DNA from: Odobenus rosmarus divergens
Lineage: Eukaryota; Chordata; Mammalia; Carnivora; Odobenidae
DNA: 64,000 bases
Direction of reading: 5' to 3'
Assembly: GCF_000321225.1 (NCBI RefSeq)
Contig: NW_004450285.1
Location: forward strand, 6,082,890 to 6,146,889
Shown here: positions 11,935-23,982 of the stretch, piece after piece
Position numbering within the stretch: the first letter of the stretch is position 1
How the letters are laid out: each line of letters begins with the position of its first letter
The notes under the pieces: generated by a model
Database searches by the model: none
What the model was told of the DNA's origin: nothing
The model's input: only the letters and a program-made list of their open reading frames with translations
Position numbers and translations under genes: made by a program

Positions 11935-12015
11935 GTTTTACATTATTTCCCCAGCATCTATAATGGTGCCTGGCATGTAGTACAAGCTCAAAAAATACCT
12001 TTAAATAAATTTTGT
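11935..12015 (+). repeat. L2/MIR-type 3'-end fragment
   Basis: CCCCAGCATCTATAATGGTG, GCCTGGCATGTAGTACAAG and the following CTCAAAAAATAC align with the conserved CORE-tail shared by L2 and MIR. Confidence 0.55.
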
Positions 12016-12364
12016 TTAACCGTTAACAGTCTCAAACAACTTTATCGTTATTACCGATAGACTCTCTGTCTATTAAATAAGTTGGTAAACTATTTTAAAA
12101 GGCATAGTGCATTGTCTTAGAGTGACACAGAGGATGTGGAGGAAATATATGATTACTTAAAAGTAATATATTGTGATCTAAAAATACTAGTTTAAAATCA
12201 AATACAATAAGAAATTTCTCCTTTGGGTTAAGTTCTCCGATCCCTAGATATATTTTTACTACATTGGCTTTTATGTGTACAAAGAATGAAAGTTTAAAGA
12301 AGCACTAAAAACACCTGATAACCTCAGATGTTATGTAAATATATGAGCCATTTTGCTTAGGTTT

Positions 12365-12615
12365 GTAAAAATAGCTCCCATTTAATAAACATTCTGCACC
12401 AAGTGATATACCAAGGACTTACTAATATATTTTCCTACATAACCCTCACAATAATATTTTAAGTAATATATTGTTAATTCTATTTTATAGATCAGCAAAT
12501 CAGGGGAGAAATTAACTTTCCTAAGGTGTCATAGCTAGTAATATCAGGAATATCATAAATACACAGTATTTAGCTCCAAAACTCATGCTCTTAATCATGT
12601 TGGCAAATTGCCTAC
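12365..12615 (-). repeat. MIR
   Basis: Plus-strand words in MIR antisense order: ACATTCTGCACCAAGTG, CCTACATAACCCTCACAATA, TTTTATAGATCAGCAAATCA, GGTGTCATAGCTAGTAA and CATGCTCTTAATCATG. Typical divergence for this ancient SINE. Confidence 0.85.
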
Positions 12616-13628
12616 TTTTATCACCCTTGACAGCAACTGGACACAAAAATATAACATAACCCTCAGGCCAATGTTTTCTTCTTATCATCTTGGTGCTGTC
12701 TGGCTATTAATAAAATGCCTATTTTCATAATGTGACTAAGTGGATTTCTTTTAGTGGAAAAAATACTTTCTCTGTTTTCTCATATTTATGCTATTTAATT
12801 GGTTCTGTTTTTCTTTTCAATTTGAGATAGTTCTACTTTCCATTTCTCTTTCTTTTTCCTTTTCCTTTTTATTAGAGACTCACCTGATCATTTATTTCAT
12901 AATTCGGTGCATTGTAACTATTGTATAAAAATATATGAAAGCAGATTTATATTGCTCTAATTGGGAGTTTGTCACAGTTATTTTCCACAGGGCCTTTCTC
13001 AGTTTACATTCATTAGAAGTGACCAATGATTACCTTTTCCCATTTAAAAGAGAAACAAACAACAGCAAGAATAGCTTAATATTAAGAGTCTTTTTCTTGG
13101 CAAATATATTTCATGTTGGTGAGAGCACAGTTTCATTCTTGCTAAATTTGCTTAGTAGTGCATAACAATCTAAATAAATGTAAACAAGACAAATAGCTTA
13201 CATTAAAAGAAACTAAATATTTTAAAATGTAGTAATTTTAAAGATTTGTAATTATATATATTTTTCATTAGAACAACAAACTTTGGTAATGTAATTAAAA
13301 TACTCTGATTTCTAATACCTAAAATGTCTCAAGGAGAAAACTAGTTCTGCTGAAAGGTTGAAAATAATCTAGTTTATGATTCAAATGCTGGCCATTGTTA
13401 TTTAGAAGAGTATATAATTAAAAGTTTGTGCTTTTTTTGTTCTTTTGGATTTTCTGTTCATACTGGAGTCTAGGTGTGATTCCAGGACCAAACCCTCTAT
13501 CAAGTACAGTTTTTATCTAATCATTCATTTTATCTCCATTTTGATTCTGTAACTAATGTCAAAAAATAACCACCAGATTTGAAATAGAATAGCCACTAAA
13601 AGAATTTCTCCAGTTTTTGATGAGAAGT
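12616..13628. other. unannotated AT-rich sequence
   Basis: Contains a pyrimidine run at about 12840-12875 (CTTTCTTTTTCCTTTTCC). Nothing else recognised. Confidence 0.5.
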
Positions 13629-13943
13629 CATCAACTTTTTCTCTGTAAAAGGCTAGCTAGGAAATAATGTAAGCTTTGTAGCCCATATATATGGTCTGGG
13701 GTGATTCTGCCATTGTTCTGTGAAAGCAGCCATAGAAAATACATAAATGAATGAGCAAGGCTGTGTTCCCATAAAATTTTACTTTTGGACTATGAAATTT
13801 GAATTTCATAGAAATTCCATGTGTCAAGAAATATTATTCTTATGATTTTTGAAGAAATGTAAAAAAAACAATCTGTTCTTAGGACATACAGAATCAGGCG
13901 TTGGGTCTAATTTGGCCATGGGCCATAGTTTCCTGGCTCCTTA
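13629..13943 (+). mobile_element. hAT/Charlie-type non-autonomous DNA transposon
   Basis: Near-complete copy of the common mammalian element with CAGGGGTCGGCAAACT-type ends. Visible are TTTTTCTCTGTAAAAGGC, GTAAGCTTTGTAGCCCATAT, AAAGCAGCCATAGAAAATAC, GGCTGTGTTCCCATAAAA, TTTGAATTTCATAGAAATTC and the distal TTTGGCCATGGGCCATAGTT. I recognise the body but am not certain of the Repbase name. Confidence 0.75.
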
Positions 13944-15269
13944 GGTAAATAGGAAAAACCAAATAAGGTTTTTATCCAAATAAGGATAGGGTGTTTCCTG
14001 AGAGGTCACTAAATAAAATGGATTATTCCTTAGTTTTCACCATTTATGGCTAATTGCCATTTGATGTTCAGATCTTTTATATTGTGTGTCTAAGAATCCA
14101 TTTTTATTTTAAATGTTATAAGACATCAGAATATCTTATTATATAAGTCTCATGTAAGTCAGCTTTTGAAGGATAATAGTTGTTTCATATTTGGCTCTGA
14201 CTTTAATATTTCCTCTTAGTATATTAACTTATATTTCCTCTCTCCCAGTTAGGCTTAATTCTAACACCAGTGCCTTTTGAATTCCAACTAACAAAAGGGA
14301 TATTTCACTTTTTGAAATTCCCCTTAATAGGTTTAACTACTTTGAGAATCAGAAGAGAATGTATTGGTTTAAGAGATAACACAAGACATATGGAATAGAT
14401 GTCATTTTGACTTCATAAGTTGTCCATTTATTCATAAAGAAGCCACTCTCGGCCTTATTAGCTCTTTGCAAATTAGACAAATTGCAGGGTGTTCTACCGT
14501 CCTGTCCTTCCAGACATCCTACTTTGAATCATCATGCCTTGGGGAATTTCAAGTTAATAACAACTTAAACTTCATCTCCTCAGAATTAGTTTATATCTAA
14601 TTATAATAAAGCAGGTTCAATTCCCTATCTGAAGTTGCCAGCAATACTGTTAATAGATCCTTTACTTCCTACTTCACTAAGTGGGGAATTTCTAACATAC
14701 AAAGGATGAACTTACTGACTCTTTCCACACAATGCCCTAAATTTGCCTTTTCTTAAAAAAAAGAGTTCTATAGAATCAGTCAATAAAATTCCTTTTGCTT
14801 TAGTTTCACAGAAAAGAAAAATTATATGTCCAAAAATTCTAAAATCTTCTTTTAAAAAATGAATACAAAAATAAGACCTTTTTTCCTCTTCTGGGGGCTG
14901 GTATTCAGAAGTTCTAGTATTTTCTTATTTCATTCAAAAGTATTTTATATAATCTAGTAATAATAACTACTCTGATGTTAGAGAGGAAGAAAGATGTATG
15001 GTGTGAACTTCCTAAATGTTTAAAAGTCAATATTTATAGAAAACAAAGTAAACCCTATATTCAGTACTGGTTTTATTATTCTATCTTACAACATTATAGT
15101 ATCAGGTTTATCATACCTTCCAGCACTATTCTCATTATGCTCTGTATGTGCATTTAAGAAAAGTTTATTTTTTCAAAAATCAAACATATTCAGAGAAATA
15201 ATTCACAGACTAATGCTATTTCAGTATCCAGTTCTACTTCTTAAGTTTCATCATTTAAAACCAGATCCA
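13944..15269. other. unannotated AT-rich sequence
   Basis: No repeat or exon-like segment identified. Confidence 0.5.
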
Positions 15270-15459
15270 GGGGCGCCTGGGTGGCTCAGTCGGTTAAGCG
15301 TCTGCCTTCGGCTCAGGTCATGATCCCAGGGTCCTGGGATTGAGCCCGTGTTTGGCTCCCTGCTTAGTGGAGAGCCTGCCTCTCCCTCGTCCTTCACTCC
15401 ACTCGTACTCTCTCTCACTCTCAAATAAATAAAATCTTTAAAAAAATAAAAATAAAAAT
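15270..15459 (+). mobile_element. CAN-SINE, near-consensus
   Basis: Head GGGGCGCCTGGGTGGCTCAG followed by TCGGTTAAGCGTCTGCC, the full body and an AAATAAATAAAATCTTT tail. Little divergence, so relatively young. No convincing target duplication. Confidence 0.95.
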
Positions 15460-15554
15460 ATATCAGTAGAAATATTAGTGATAGGATCTTGGTGTTTGTA
15501 AGGCAAACATAGGCTTTTCCAACAGAACAGAACAAAGGAGTTAGCTTTGTAATT

Positions 15555-15781
15555 GTTTTATTAAGATTATTTATTTATTTGAGAGAGAGAGAGTGCATGA
15601 GAGCCAGGGGAGGAGCAAAGGGGGAGAGAAAGGGAGGGAGAAAGAATCTCAAGCAGATTCTATGCTAAGCGGGGACTCGGAGGCATGGCTGGATGAGGGC
15701 TGGATCTCACGACGACGATAGTATGACCTGAGCTGAAACTAAGACTCAGAGGCTTAACCAGCTGAGCCACCCAGGCACCCC
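15555..15781 (-). mobile_element. CAN-SINE with 12-bp target duplication
   Basis: Antisense copy: poly(T)/TTATTTATTTATTTGAGAGA at the left, GAGCCACCCAGGCACCCC at the right. Perfect duplication AGCTTTGTAATT at 15543-15554 and 15782-15793. Confidence 0.95.
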
Positions 15782-15955
15782 AGCTTTGTAATTTCTTACA
15801 TATTACAAGGTATAGTAAACATTACAATTGTGGAGTGATATCAGAGAATGTCAAAAAGCCAGTTTATTTCAAAGAATATTTCTGTGTTGTTTCCACTTGG
15901 CTGGAATGATGCACAGTCTCTAATCGCTCTTTAGTTTTCCCTTAGCTTGATTCTT

Positions 15956-16220
15956 TTTTTTTAATTTAATTTTATTATGTTATGTTAATCACCATACATT
16001 ACATCATTAGTTTTTGATGTAGTGTTCCATGATTCACTGTTTGTATATAACACCCAGTGCTCCATTCAGTATGTGCCCTCTTTAATACCCATCACCAGGC
16101 AAACCTATCCTCCCACCCCCCTCCCCTCTAGAACCCTCAGTTTGTTTCTCAGAGTCTGTAGTCTCTCATGGTTCGTCCCCCCCTCCGACTTCCCCCCCTT
16201 CATTTTTCCCTTCCTACTAT
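15956..16220 (-). mobile_element. L1 3'-UTR, strongly 5'-truncated, 17-bp target duplication
   Basis: Antisense young-type L1 end: TTATGTTAATCACCATACAT, CATCATTAGTTTTTGATGTA, then CACCCAGTGCTCCATTCAG and GTCTCTCATGGTTCGTCC. Only the distal module is present. Perfect duplication CCCTTAGCTTGATTCTT at 15939-15955 and 16221-16237. Confidence 0.95.
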
Positions 16221-16479
16221 CCCTTAGCTTGATTCTTATCATTAGTTTGGAGTACCCCAAACTCAGGCTGTGGAACTCTTCATTTTATATTTGTTTCCTC
16301 CTGATATTATCCAGTCTCTATGCCATCTGTATGCCAGATAGTCCCATTATATACCCAGACTCAAATGTTCTCTTAAATAGAACCTGTAAATTTTATAAAA
16401 CTTACTTCTTGAAATCTCCACTTGAATTCATAATAGATTTCACAAACTCAAATTGTACAACATGAACTCCTACTCTCCC

Positions 16480-17320
16480 CACCCTTAAACACATCCAACC
16501 ACTGTCTTTTCCATCTCAGATGATGACATCACCATTTTTTCGAATCCTCAGGCCAAAAATATTGAAACCATACTTTTTTTTTCAATCACACTTCATGTTC
16601 AGTTCATTAAGACAGTCAGCTGACATTAAATACAAAATATTTTCCATAATTAGAGCACTCCCTCACCCTCCACCTCTATCATCCACATCCCAGTTTAAGC
16701 AGCCATCATCCTTTGCCTGGTTTAGAGCCAAGCTTCTTAATTCATCTCTGCTAGCACACTTGCCATTTTGCAATCTTGTTTTTTGTTTGTTTGTTTTCCA
16801 ATAAGGATAATAAGAGGAATTCTTTTAAAATATAGATATTATTTTTCTTCCCCAAATCCTTCATTGGTTTCCAGTTCACCCAGTGTAAAGACAAAATTCT
16901 AACAAAGTCCTGTAAAAATCAACTTAATGTGACCCTCGGCTACATGTCTGATATTTCTTGTCACACTTCTCACCTCTGCTTTGCTACATTAGGCTCTTTT
17001 TTGTTCTGCAAATACCCACATGGTCAATTCTTGTGGTCTTCACACTTTGTTTCCTTGGTCTAGAATGCTCTTCTTCCATAAGCATGTGGCTACCTCCTTT
17101 ATCTCCATAATATTCTTGTTCAAGTGTCCCTGGCCTGCCCTATCGACCCTATTTAAAATTAATACCCACCTTCCTTTGCCCTGAACTCACTCTGCTTTTT
17201 TATTTTATTTGATAACACACCTTCTAATAAAATACATAATGTGCTTACTTTATGTGTATTGTTTGTTGACTCCACCCACCAAAAAACAATTTTGCCTTAC
17301 CCACTGAAGCTTGTAATAAA
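16480..17320 (+). repeat. ancient mammalian interspersed repeat (family A), sense copy
   Basis: Long diverged match to a widespread mammalian repeat: TCTCAGATGATGACATCACC, CCTCAGGCCAAAAATATTG, CAGCCATCATCCTTTGCCTG, CTAGAATGCTCTTCTTCC and GACCCTATTTAAAATTAATA. It resembles L2-type LINE 3' ends in organisation but I am not sure of the name. A second copy lies in reverse orientation at 17815-18370. Confidence 0.6.
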
Positions 17321-17814
17321 TGAAGTTGCAGGAATTCGAATAGTAGGCACATATAATTTATAATTAGTAAGATAAAAGTTTTAATCTCCACAGTTTATTA
17401 CCTCATGTAGATGAGAGAGAAAAGCAAGCAGTCCATTTTAATACAGAATGGTAAAGACATATTTTCATAGAACTACATTTTCACAGAAAAGACATTTATG
17501 GTCAAAGGGTAAATGGAGTCAGAGTCTTACTCCCCACCCCCTCCCCAAAAAACCCCACAATTCTGACTGGGCATTTTAAGAATCACTGGAAAGTATCAAA
17601 TTAATAAAATCTGGAAAGTGAAGGGAGGAGCCATGAAATAGCATGAAACTTCCATGTACTGTAACCAAGGTCCAACATGCAGTTGGAAATGCAGAAGGAT
17701 CGCTGACCAGTGTTTCAGGGATGTTGTCACAGAACTGTGAGAATTTTAATGAAAAATTATATGATATCTCTATGAAATGATGGCTACTGAGACTGGTGAG
17801 GGTGTGTATTTAGA
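17321..17814. other. unannotated spacer between two ancient repeat copies
   Basis: A purine-rich stretch at about 17400-17440; otherwise nothing recognised. Confidence 0.4.
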
Positions 17815-18370
17815 CAGAGGTCTGATTATATCTAGTTTTATGTTTTATATATTTCTAGTGGCTGGACAAACATTGAACTGATGAGAGCTAAACTATAATG
17901 GAGATATCAATTACTAAACTGTTGCAAAAATCCAGATAAGAGATGATGAGACATGAACCGAGGTAGTGGTATAGAGTTGAAATGAATTTTAAATAATTGC
18001 CTTGGCTAAGGTATTGCTAAGTATTTTTATTAGGTACACCCAAAATTCACAGTGGCTTAGGGTGGCACAGTGAAATGTAGTCCTTGGCTGAACAGCCACT
18101 TTTAAGTAAGAACTTTACCCTATTAACTTAAGAATCCTGCTGACCAGCTAACTATTTTGGCAGCAATGATGAATACAAGAAGAAGAAAAAAATCTATGGT
18201 ATGTAAGATTAGCTAGACGTGGCAGTAAAAATGGGAGACATGGAAGAAAGTAGGAAGATGCCCAGGATCTTTGGTTTGTGTTAACAACTAGTCACTGATG
18301 TCTTACATAAAATGCAAATATAAATAGAGAATTTGTTTTAGAGTGAGAAGATGATGCAGTTGAGGATTTG
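17815..18370 (-). repeat. ancient mammalian interspersed repeat (family A), antisense copy
   Basis: TTTCTAGTGGCTGGACAAAC, GTTGCAAAAATCCAGATAAG, AGATGATGAGACATGAACC and GCCCAGGATCTTTGGTTTG are the reverse-complement counterpart of the repeat at 16480-17320. About 180 bp at 18000-18180 appear to be foreign or heavily diverged. Confidence 0.5.
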
Positions 18371-18639
18371 GATAGCAAACAAAAGGAAACCTCCAACATA
18401 AATTGCACAGATAAGTTCAAAGCAATGGGTGTTTTCTGGACTAGCAAAATGAAGAATCATGAGTTCACAAAACACAGAAAATATATAAGATTGCCCAGAG
18501 GCATGAAAAGTGAAAAGTGGTCAAAGCTAGCTCAGAATTCTGGAATACTTAAATATAGACAGAGGGAAAAATAAAATAAAAAATAACTAGTTGTTGCTAA
18601 TCTATTGAGTAAACACACTAATGAGAACAAAGAAACAAA

Positions 18640-18745
18640 CTAATGAGTGTTTTACATACCATCTTATTTAGCATAGTCCCCATATTCAACATATTTAACT
18701 GAGCCTTGCAGGTAGCATATCTTTATAAAGTTACATATGCAGAAA
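18640..18745 (-). repeat. possible MIR fragment
   Basis: TGTTTTACATACCATCTTAT followed by GAGCCTTGCAGGTAGCATAT resembles the central MIR core in antisense. Short and diverged. Confidence 0.4.
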
Positions 18746-18930
18746 AAGGATGTGCCATGTCTTCAATTTATAGTAGTAGCAGGAGAAGGATAGTGGTATG
18801 TGCTTTGAATTATTTTCTCATGTGTTTCATATTTAAAATGTTCTCCTGAAAATAATGATGAAGGCTGCCGCTTAAAAAACAAGAAGCCGTGGCTTGAGAA
18901 GTAGGACATTATTAAGATAAGCAGGGTCAA

Positions 18931-19186
18931 GAGTGCCTGGGTGGCTCAGTCGGTGGAGCATCTGTCTCTTAGGTCATGAAATCAAACTCCATTCTGACCC
19001 TGCACACTGGGCCCCATACCCCACATGGAGTCAGCTTGAGATTCTTTCTTCATCCCTCTCCTTCCCCCTTTCCCTCTTCCTCTGTTCCTCCTCTGCTTCT
19101 TCCCCTCTGCTCCTTCCCCCATCATGTGCATGCTCACTCTCTCTCTCTCAAATAAATAAAATCTTTAAAGAAAGAAAGAAAAAAAA
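18931..19186 (+). mobile_element. CAN-SINE with 16-bp target duplication
   Basis: Head GAGTGCCTGGGTGGCTCAGT and a long CT-rich body, with a tail containing AAATAAATAAAATCTTT then (GAAA)n. Duplication AGATAAGCAGGGTCAA (18915-18930) and AGATGAGCAGGGTCAA (19187-19202), one mismatch. The body is longer than average (about 256 bp) because of the extended pyrimidine tract. Confidence 0.95.
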
Positions 19187-19202
19187 AGATGAGCAGGGTC
19201 AA

Positions 19203-19634
19203 CATGTCCACTATAGCCGGTAGGTCTAGAAATATAAGAACAGGAAAATACCTCTTGGTTTTGAGAAGCCAGAAAGAGTGCTTTTAATGCCTATCCCAAA
19301 TTATTTTTCTTCTCCAATTATCAAAATTTTTACCATTAGAATCCCCCTCTCAGATAAAATTACTTTCTCAGGTCTACAGAGAAAATTTAGTCATAATGTA
19401 TGGACCTGAGATTTGGAGGCTTTAGTTGTATCAATTAAAATATTATACTGATTTTTAACTTTTTTATTATTCAACAGGTATAGAGCTATGTTAGACTAAT
19501 TAGAATGGTGTTAATATATAACAAATAGAAAATTAAGTGAAAAATGGTTTTAGTTGTAGCTGGCTATATAAGATCAGTGGGACTCAAAAAATGTCTTACT
19601 GTCTATAAGATTAAGTTTTATATTCTTTTAGAAA
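19203..19634. other. unannotated AT-rich sequence
   Basis: Nothing recognised. Confidence 0.45.
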
Positions 19635-19905
19635 ACAGTTCAGATGTCATTTCAGGCTAGAAGTCAACTTTTAACCTCATAGGCTGAGATTATCTCCTCA
19701 TCCACTGCACTCTGTACAGTTTTATATGCATTTTTCTATTATTATACTTAGCACACTAAATCAAAATTATAATTTTTTGCCTTTCAGATGATTCTAAAAT
19801 CATCAAGGACAGGCTTAGGATTTAGTCATATTTATACCTAGTGTGCAACACAGTGTTTATACCATATAGGACACTCCCTTCAATTACTGTGCAACTGAAA
19901 TCATC
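19635..19905 (+). repeat. L2 3'-end fragment
   Basis: Order of words follows the L2 3' consensus: AGATGTCATTTCAGGCTAG, ACTGCACTCTGTACAG, TATTATACTTAGCACACTAA, ATCATCAAGGACAGGCTTAG and CCTAGTGTGCAACACAGTG. Confidence 0.65.
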
Positions 19906-20554
19906 TGTAAATATGAGTCATTGATATGTGTTTATGTCACAAAATTTTTGTTTACTCCTTTACACCCTAACACCTCTCACAGAGGACTTAGCAGCCTCAG
20001 GGAAACACAAAAGATTAGAAACACAGCAAAGCCAGGATAAATTCACATTAGAAAAGAAGGGTCTGTCTGGGAAGCTTGGGAACTTTCCTAATAAAGCCTT
20101 TCCTGTTAGGGTGTTGCAATGTATCCAGTTTCCCCAAAGTGAGAATATTTAAGGCCAGAGATATAATGTTTCTGAAGAGAGAGGCCACACAATAAAGTAA
20201 AGGAAAGTTCTATTGATTAGCTCCCAACCCAGCCCAGAGCAGCACTACTTCGTCAGAGGGTTGCCTTTCCTTCCTGACCCGAATGCAACATCATTCTTCC
20301 CCACAGGTTTTAGGGCAAATGACCAAGGAGCATCAGCAATTTAACACAGGCAAGCATCAAACTGTAGCAGCGGCAAGGAAGAGAGAACCATCAATAAGGC
20401 ATGGCCCAGAATGCTTAGGGGAGAATGCATCAATTACTTAAAAAGACCAGAGTTCTGTGTTGCTATGAGTGCCAAGTAAGAGGGGGTGGTGATCCAGAGA
20501 ATACGGAGAATTGGGGCTGCTAGAGCAGTTTTGGCAGAACATAAGAAATCTTTA
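19906..20554. other. unannotated sequence
   Basis: A moderately GC-richer part at 20160-20440 could be an old LTR or repeat, but no ends or motifs could be pinned down. The open frame 19928-20152 (74 codons) has no recognisable content. Confidence 0.4.
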
Positions 20555-20872
20555 AAAGTCACATGCAGAGAACAAACTGGTAGTTGCCAGAAGGTGGGGG
20601 GCGGGGGGATGGGTGAGCTAGATAAGGAGGAACTAGAGACACAGACTTCCAGTTATAAAATCAGTAAGTCCCAGAGGTGAAAAACACCACATAAGAAATG
20701 TGGTCAATAATACTGTAATAACACTGAATGGTGACAGATGGTGACAACAGTGGTCATGGCAAGCACTGAATAAGGTATGGAATTGTTGACTCAATATGCT
20801 GTATACCTGAAACTAATATAGCATTGTATGTATGTTAATTATACTTCAATAAAAAATTTTTTTAAAAATAAA
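20555..20872 (+). mobile_element. old L1 3' end (L1MA/L1MB-like)
   Basis: GAGAACAAACTGGTAGTTGC, GACTTCCAGTTATAAAATC, GGTCAATAATACTGTAATAA, GTATACCTGAAACTAATATA and ATTATACTTCAATAAAAAA, which ends in a polyadenylation signal and A-rich tail. 5'-truncated. Confidence 0.85.
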
Positions 20873-21494
20873 ATTAACTCACTGCTTATGACTAGTTGTA
20901 AACAATCATTGCTCAAGTCTCTAAATTAATGTCCAGGTTTCAGGGAAATTACAATTTCATATTGAAGATATAACCTGTAAATTGTGTATTAACAGTATGA
21001 CAATAGGAAAGAAGATCCAAAAGATCTATATACAATTGTCGTATTTGGGGGGGGAGAGAAGTTTCATATGATTTTTATAAAATATGTATAGTAAAAGAAG
21101 TAAGACTTAGAAAGTTTTGTTGGGAACACCACAATGAAGGATGCAGAATATTAAGGTGTACAGCTTGCATTCTGCCCTGTAGGCAAACAGAGTTGTAAGA
21201 GAAACAGTCACAAATGTGCAAAATGAATTAAGGAAGGAAAATTGGAGATACGCCAAAGGCAATGTAATTATAACGCTATGCTTGTGGCTCCAAACTGAAT
21301 GATCATGTGCATATGTATGTTTGTTGATCAGTTGAAAAGTGGATTTGAAATAATTATTAATAAAATATAAATTAATAGCACTTTCAAATAATCTGCTTTC
21401 ATTTTGTAAAGCTGAATAAATGTGTTGTAATCTCTGTAACATTACTATTACTAAAATTATGATGCAGCAAATACTGTTCTGAGAGGGAAGTGTA
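20873..21494. other. unannotated AT-rich sequence
   Basis: Nothing recognised. The minus-strand open frame 21107-21535 (142 codons) is AT-driven, runs into the L1 at 21495, and has no family resemblance. Confidence 0.5.
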
Positions 21495-22217
21495 TAACAA
21501 TCCAGGCCGTCCTCAGGAAGCAAGAAAAGCCTCAAGTAAACAACTTACCCTTACACCTAAAGGCGCCAGAGAAAAGAAGAACAACAACAATGAAACACCC
21601 AAAACCAGTAGAAGGAAGGAAATAATAAAGATTAGAGCAGAAATAAACAAATTAGAAACTAAAAAATCAATAGAGTAGAACAATGAAATCAGGAGCTAGT
21701 CCTTTGAAAATATCAACAAAATTGAAAAACTGTTAGCCAGACTCATAAAGAGAGAGAGAGAGGACTTAACAAAATCAGAAATGAAAGAGGGGAAATAACA
21801 ACCAACACCACAGAAACACAAAGGATTATAGGAGACTATTATGAAAACCTATATGCCAACAAATTGGACAACTTACAAGAAATGGATAGATTCCTAAAAC
21901 ATATAACCTCCCCAAATTAACTCAGGACAAAATAGAAATTTGAAATGACCTATTATTAGCAAGGAAATGGAACGAGTAATTCAAAAACTCCCCAAAACAA
22001 AAGTCTACGACCAGAGGGCTTCACAGGTGAAATCTACCAAATATTTAAAGTTAATACCTATTCTTCTCAAACTATTCCAAAAAATGGAAGAGAAAGAAAA
22101 CCTTTCAAGTTCATTCTATTGATACCAATGCCAAATAAAGACACTCTGAAAAAAGAGAACTATAGGCCAAAATCTTTGGTGAACGTAGATGAAAAAATCC
22201 TCAACAAAATATTAGCA
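21495..22217 (+). mobile_element. old L1 ORF2, 5' portion (host element, part 1)
   Basis: Sense L1 ORF2 from the end of the endonuclease/linker into the reverse transcriptase: GATTAGAGCAGAAATAAACA, GGAGCTAGTCCTTTGAAAA, GAAAACCTATATGCCAACAA, CAGAGGGCTTCACAGGTGAA. Frame is broken by stops and small indels. It is interrupted by a SINE and resumes at 22445. Confidence 0.9.
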
Positions 22218-22431
22218 GGGTGCCAGGGTGGCTCGGTCGGTTAAGCATCTGCCTTCGGCTCAGGTCATGATCTCAGGGTCCTGCGATGGAGCCCACGTCG
22301 GGCTCCCTGCTCAGCGGGGAGTCTGCTTCTCCCTCTCCCCCCTGCTCCTTCTCTCTCTTTCTCTCTCTCTTTCTGGCTCACTCTCTCTCTCTCTCAAATA
22401 AATAAATAGAAGCATTAAAAATAAAAAAACC
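22218..22431 (+). mobile_element. CAN-SINE inside L1, 13-bp target duplication
   Basis: Head GGGTGCCAGGGTGGCTCGGT, full body, long (CT)n and AAATAAATAAATAG tail. Perfect duplication CAAAATATTAGCA at 22205-22217 and 22432-22444, which restores L1 continuity. Confidence 0.96.
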
Positions 22432-22444
22432 CAAAATATTAGCA

Positions 22445-23982
22445 AACCGCATCCAACAATACACTAAAAAATTACTCACAATCAAGTGAGATTTATTCCT
22501 GGGATGCAAAGGTGATTCAATATTTGCAAATTGATGCATCACATCAATAAGAGAAAGGATGAAAACCACATGGTCATTTCAATACATGCAGAAAATGTAT
22601 TTGACAAAGTACAACATCCATTCATGATCAAAACCCTCAATGAAGTAGGTTTAGAGGGAACACACCTCAACATAATAAAGGCCGTATATGAAAAAACTAC
22701 AGCTAACATCATACTCAATGGTGACAAACAGAGCTTTTCCCCCAAGCTCAGGAACAAGACAAGGATGGCCACTCTCACTGGTTTTATTCAACATAGTATT
22801 GGAAGTTCTAGCCACAGCAATCAGACAATAAAAAGAAATAAGAGTCATTCAAATGGTAAGGAAGAATTGAAACTTTCACGATTTGCAGATGACATATATT
22901 ATATATAGAAAACTCTAAAGATTACACTGAAAAACTATTGGAACTGATAAATGAATTTAGTGAATTTGCAGGATACAAAATCAATATACAGAAATCTGTT
23001 GCATTTCTATACAATAATAATGAAGTAGAGAAAGTGAAATTAAGAAAACAATCCCATTTACAATAAAAATAATAAAATACCTGGAATAAATTTAACCAAG
23101 GAGGTGAAGGACCTGTACACTGAAAACTATAGAACACTGATGAAAGAAATTGAAAATGACAAAAACAAATGGAAAGGTATTTCATGCTCATGGAATGGGA
23201 GAACAAATATTGTTAAAGTGTCCATTCTACCCAAAGCAATGTACATATTTGATGCAATCCCTATCAAAATACCAACAACATTTTTAACAGAACTAGAAAA
23301 AAATAATCCTAAAGTTTGTATGGAACCACACAAGATCCCAAATAGTCAAAGCAATCTTGAAAAAGAAGACCAAAACTGGAGGTATCACAATCCCAGATTT
23401 CAAGGCATACTACAAAGCTGTAGTAATCAAAACAGTATGATACTGGAACAAAAATACATATATAGATCGATGGAACACAATAGAGAGCTCAGAAATAAGA
23501 CTACAATTATATGGTAAATTAATCTATGACAAAGGAGGCAGGAATCTACAACGGGAAAAAAAGAGTCTCTTTAAGAATTGGTGTTGGAAAAACTGGACAG
23601 CTACATGCAAAAAATTAAAAGTAGATCACGCTTTTTTATACCATATATAAAAATAAACTCAAAATGGATTAAAGACCTAAATGTGAGACCTGAAACCAAA
23701 AAATCCAAGAAGAGAGCACAGGCAGTAATTTCTCTGACATGGGCTGTAGCAACATTTTTCTAGATGTGTCTCCTAAAGCAAGGAATACAAAAGCAAAAAA
23801 TAAACTATTGGGACTACATCAAAATTAAAAGCTTCTGCATAGCAAAGGAAACAATCAACAAACTAAAAGATAGCCTTTTGAATGGAAGAAGATATTTGCA
23901 AAAGACATATCCAATAAAAGGTTAGTATTCAAAATATTTAAAGAACTTATACAACTCTGCACCAAAATCCCCAAATAATCCA
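22445..23982 (+). mobile_element. old L1 ORF2, reverse transcriptase to C-terminus (host element, part 2)
   Basis: Encodes a decayed L1 reverse transcriptase. The catalytic FADD motif is visible at about 22880-22892, followed at once by stops. Further on it has the C-terminal segment (AATGGATTAAAGACCTAAAT). Several frameshifts separate open stretches at 22531-22908, 23104-23517 and 23578-23763. The element is interrupted near 23983 by a younger L1 and resumes at about 25556. Confidence 0.92.

Noticed and set aside
15270..15345. tRNA gene from the tRNA-like SINE head
   Set aside because: A/B-box-like text is the tRNA-derived part of the CAN-SINE; there is no complete cloverleaf, and the element continues into the SINE body.
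16022..16465. 147-codon open frame
   Set aside because: It begins inside the antisense L1 3' UTR and runs through the target duplication into older sequence; no protein family resemblance.
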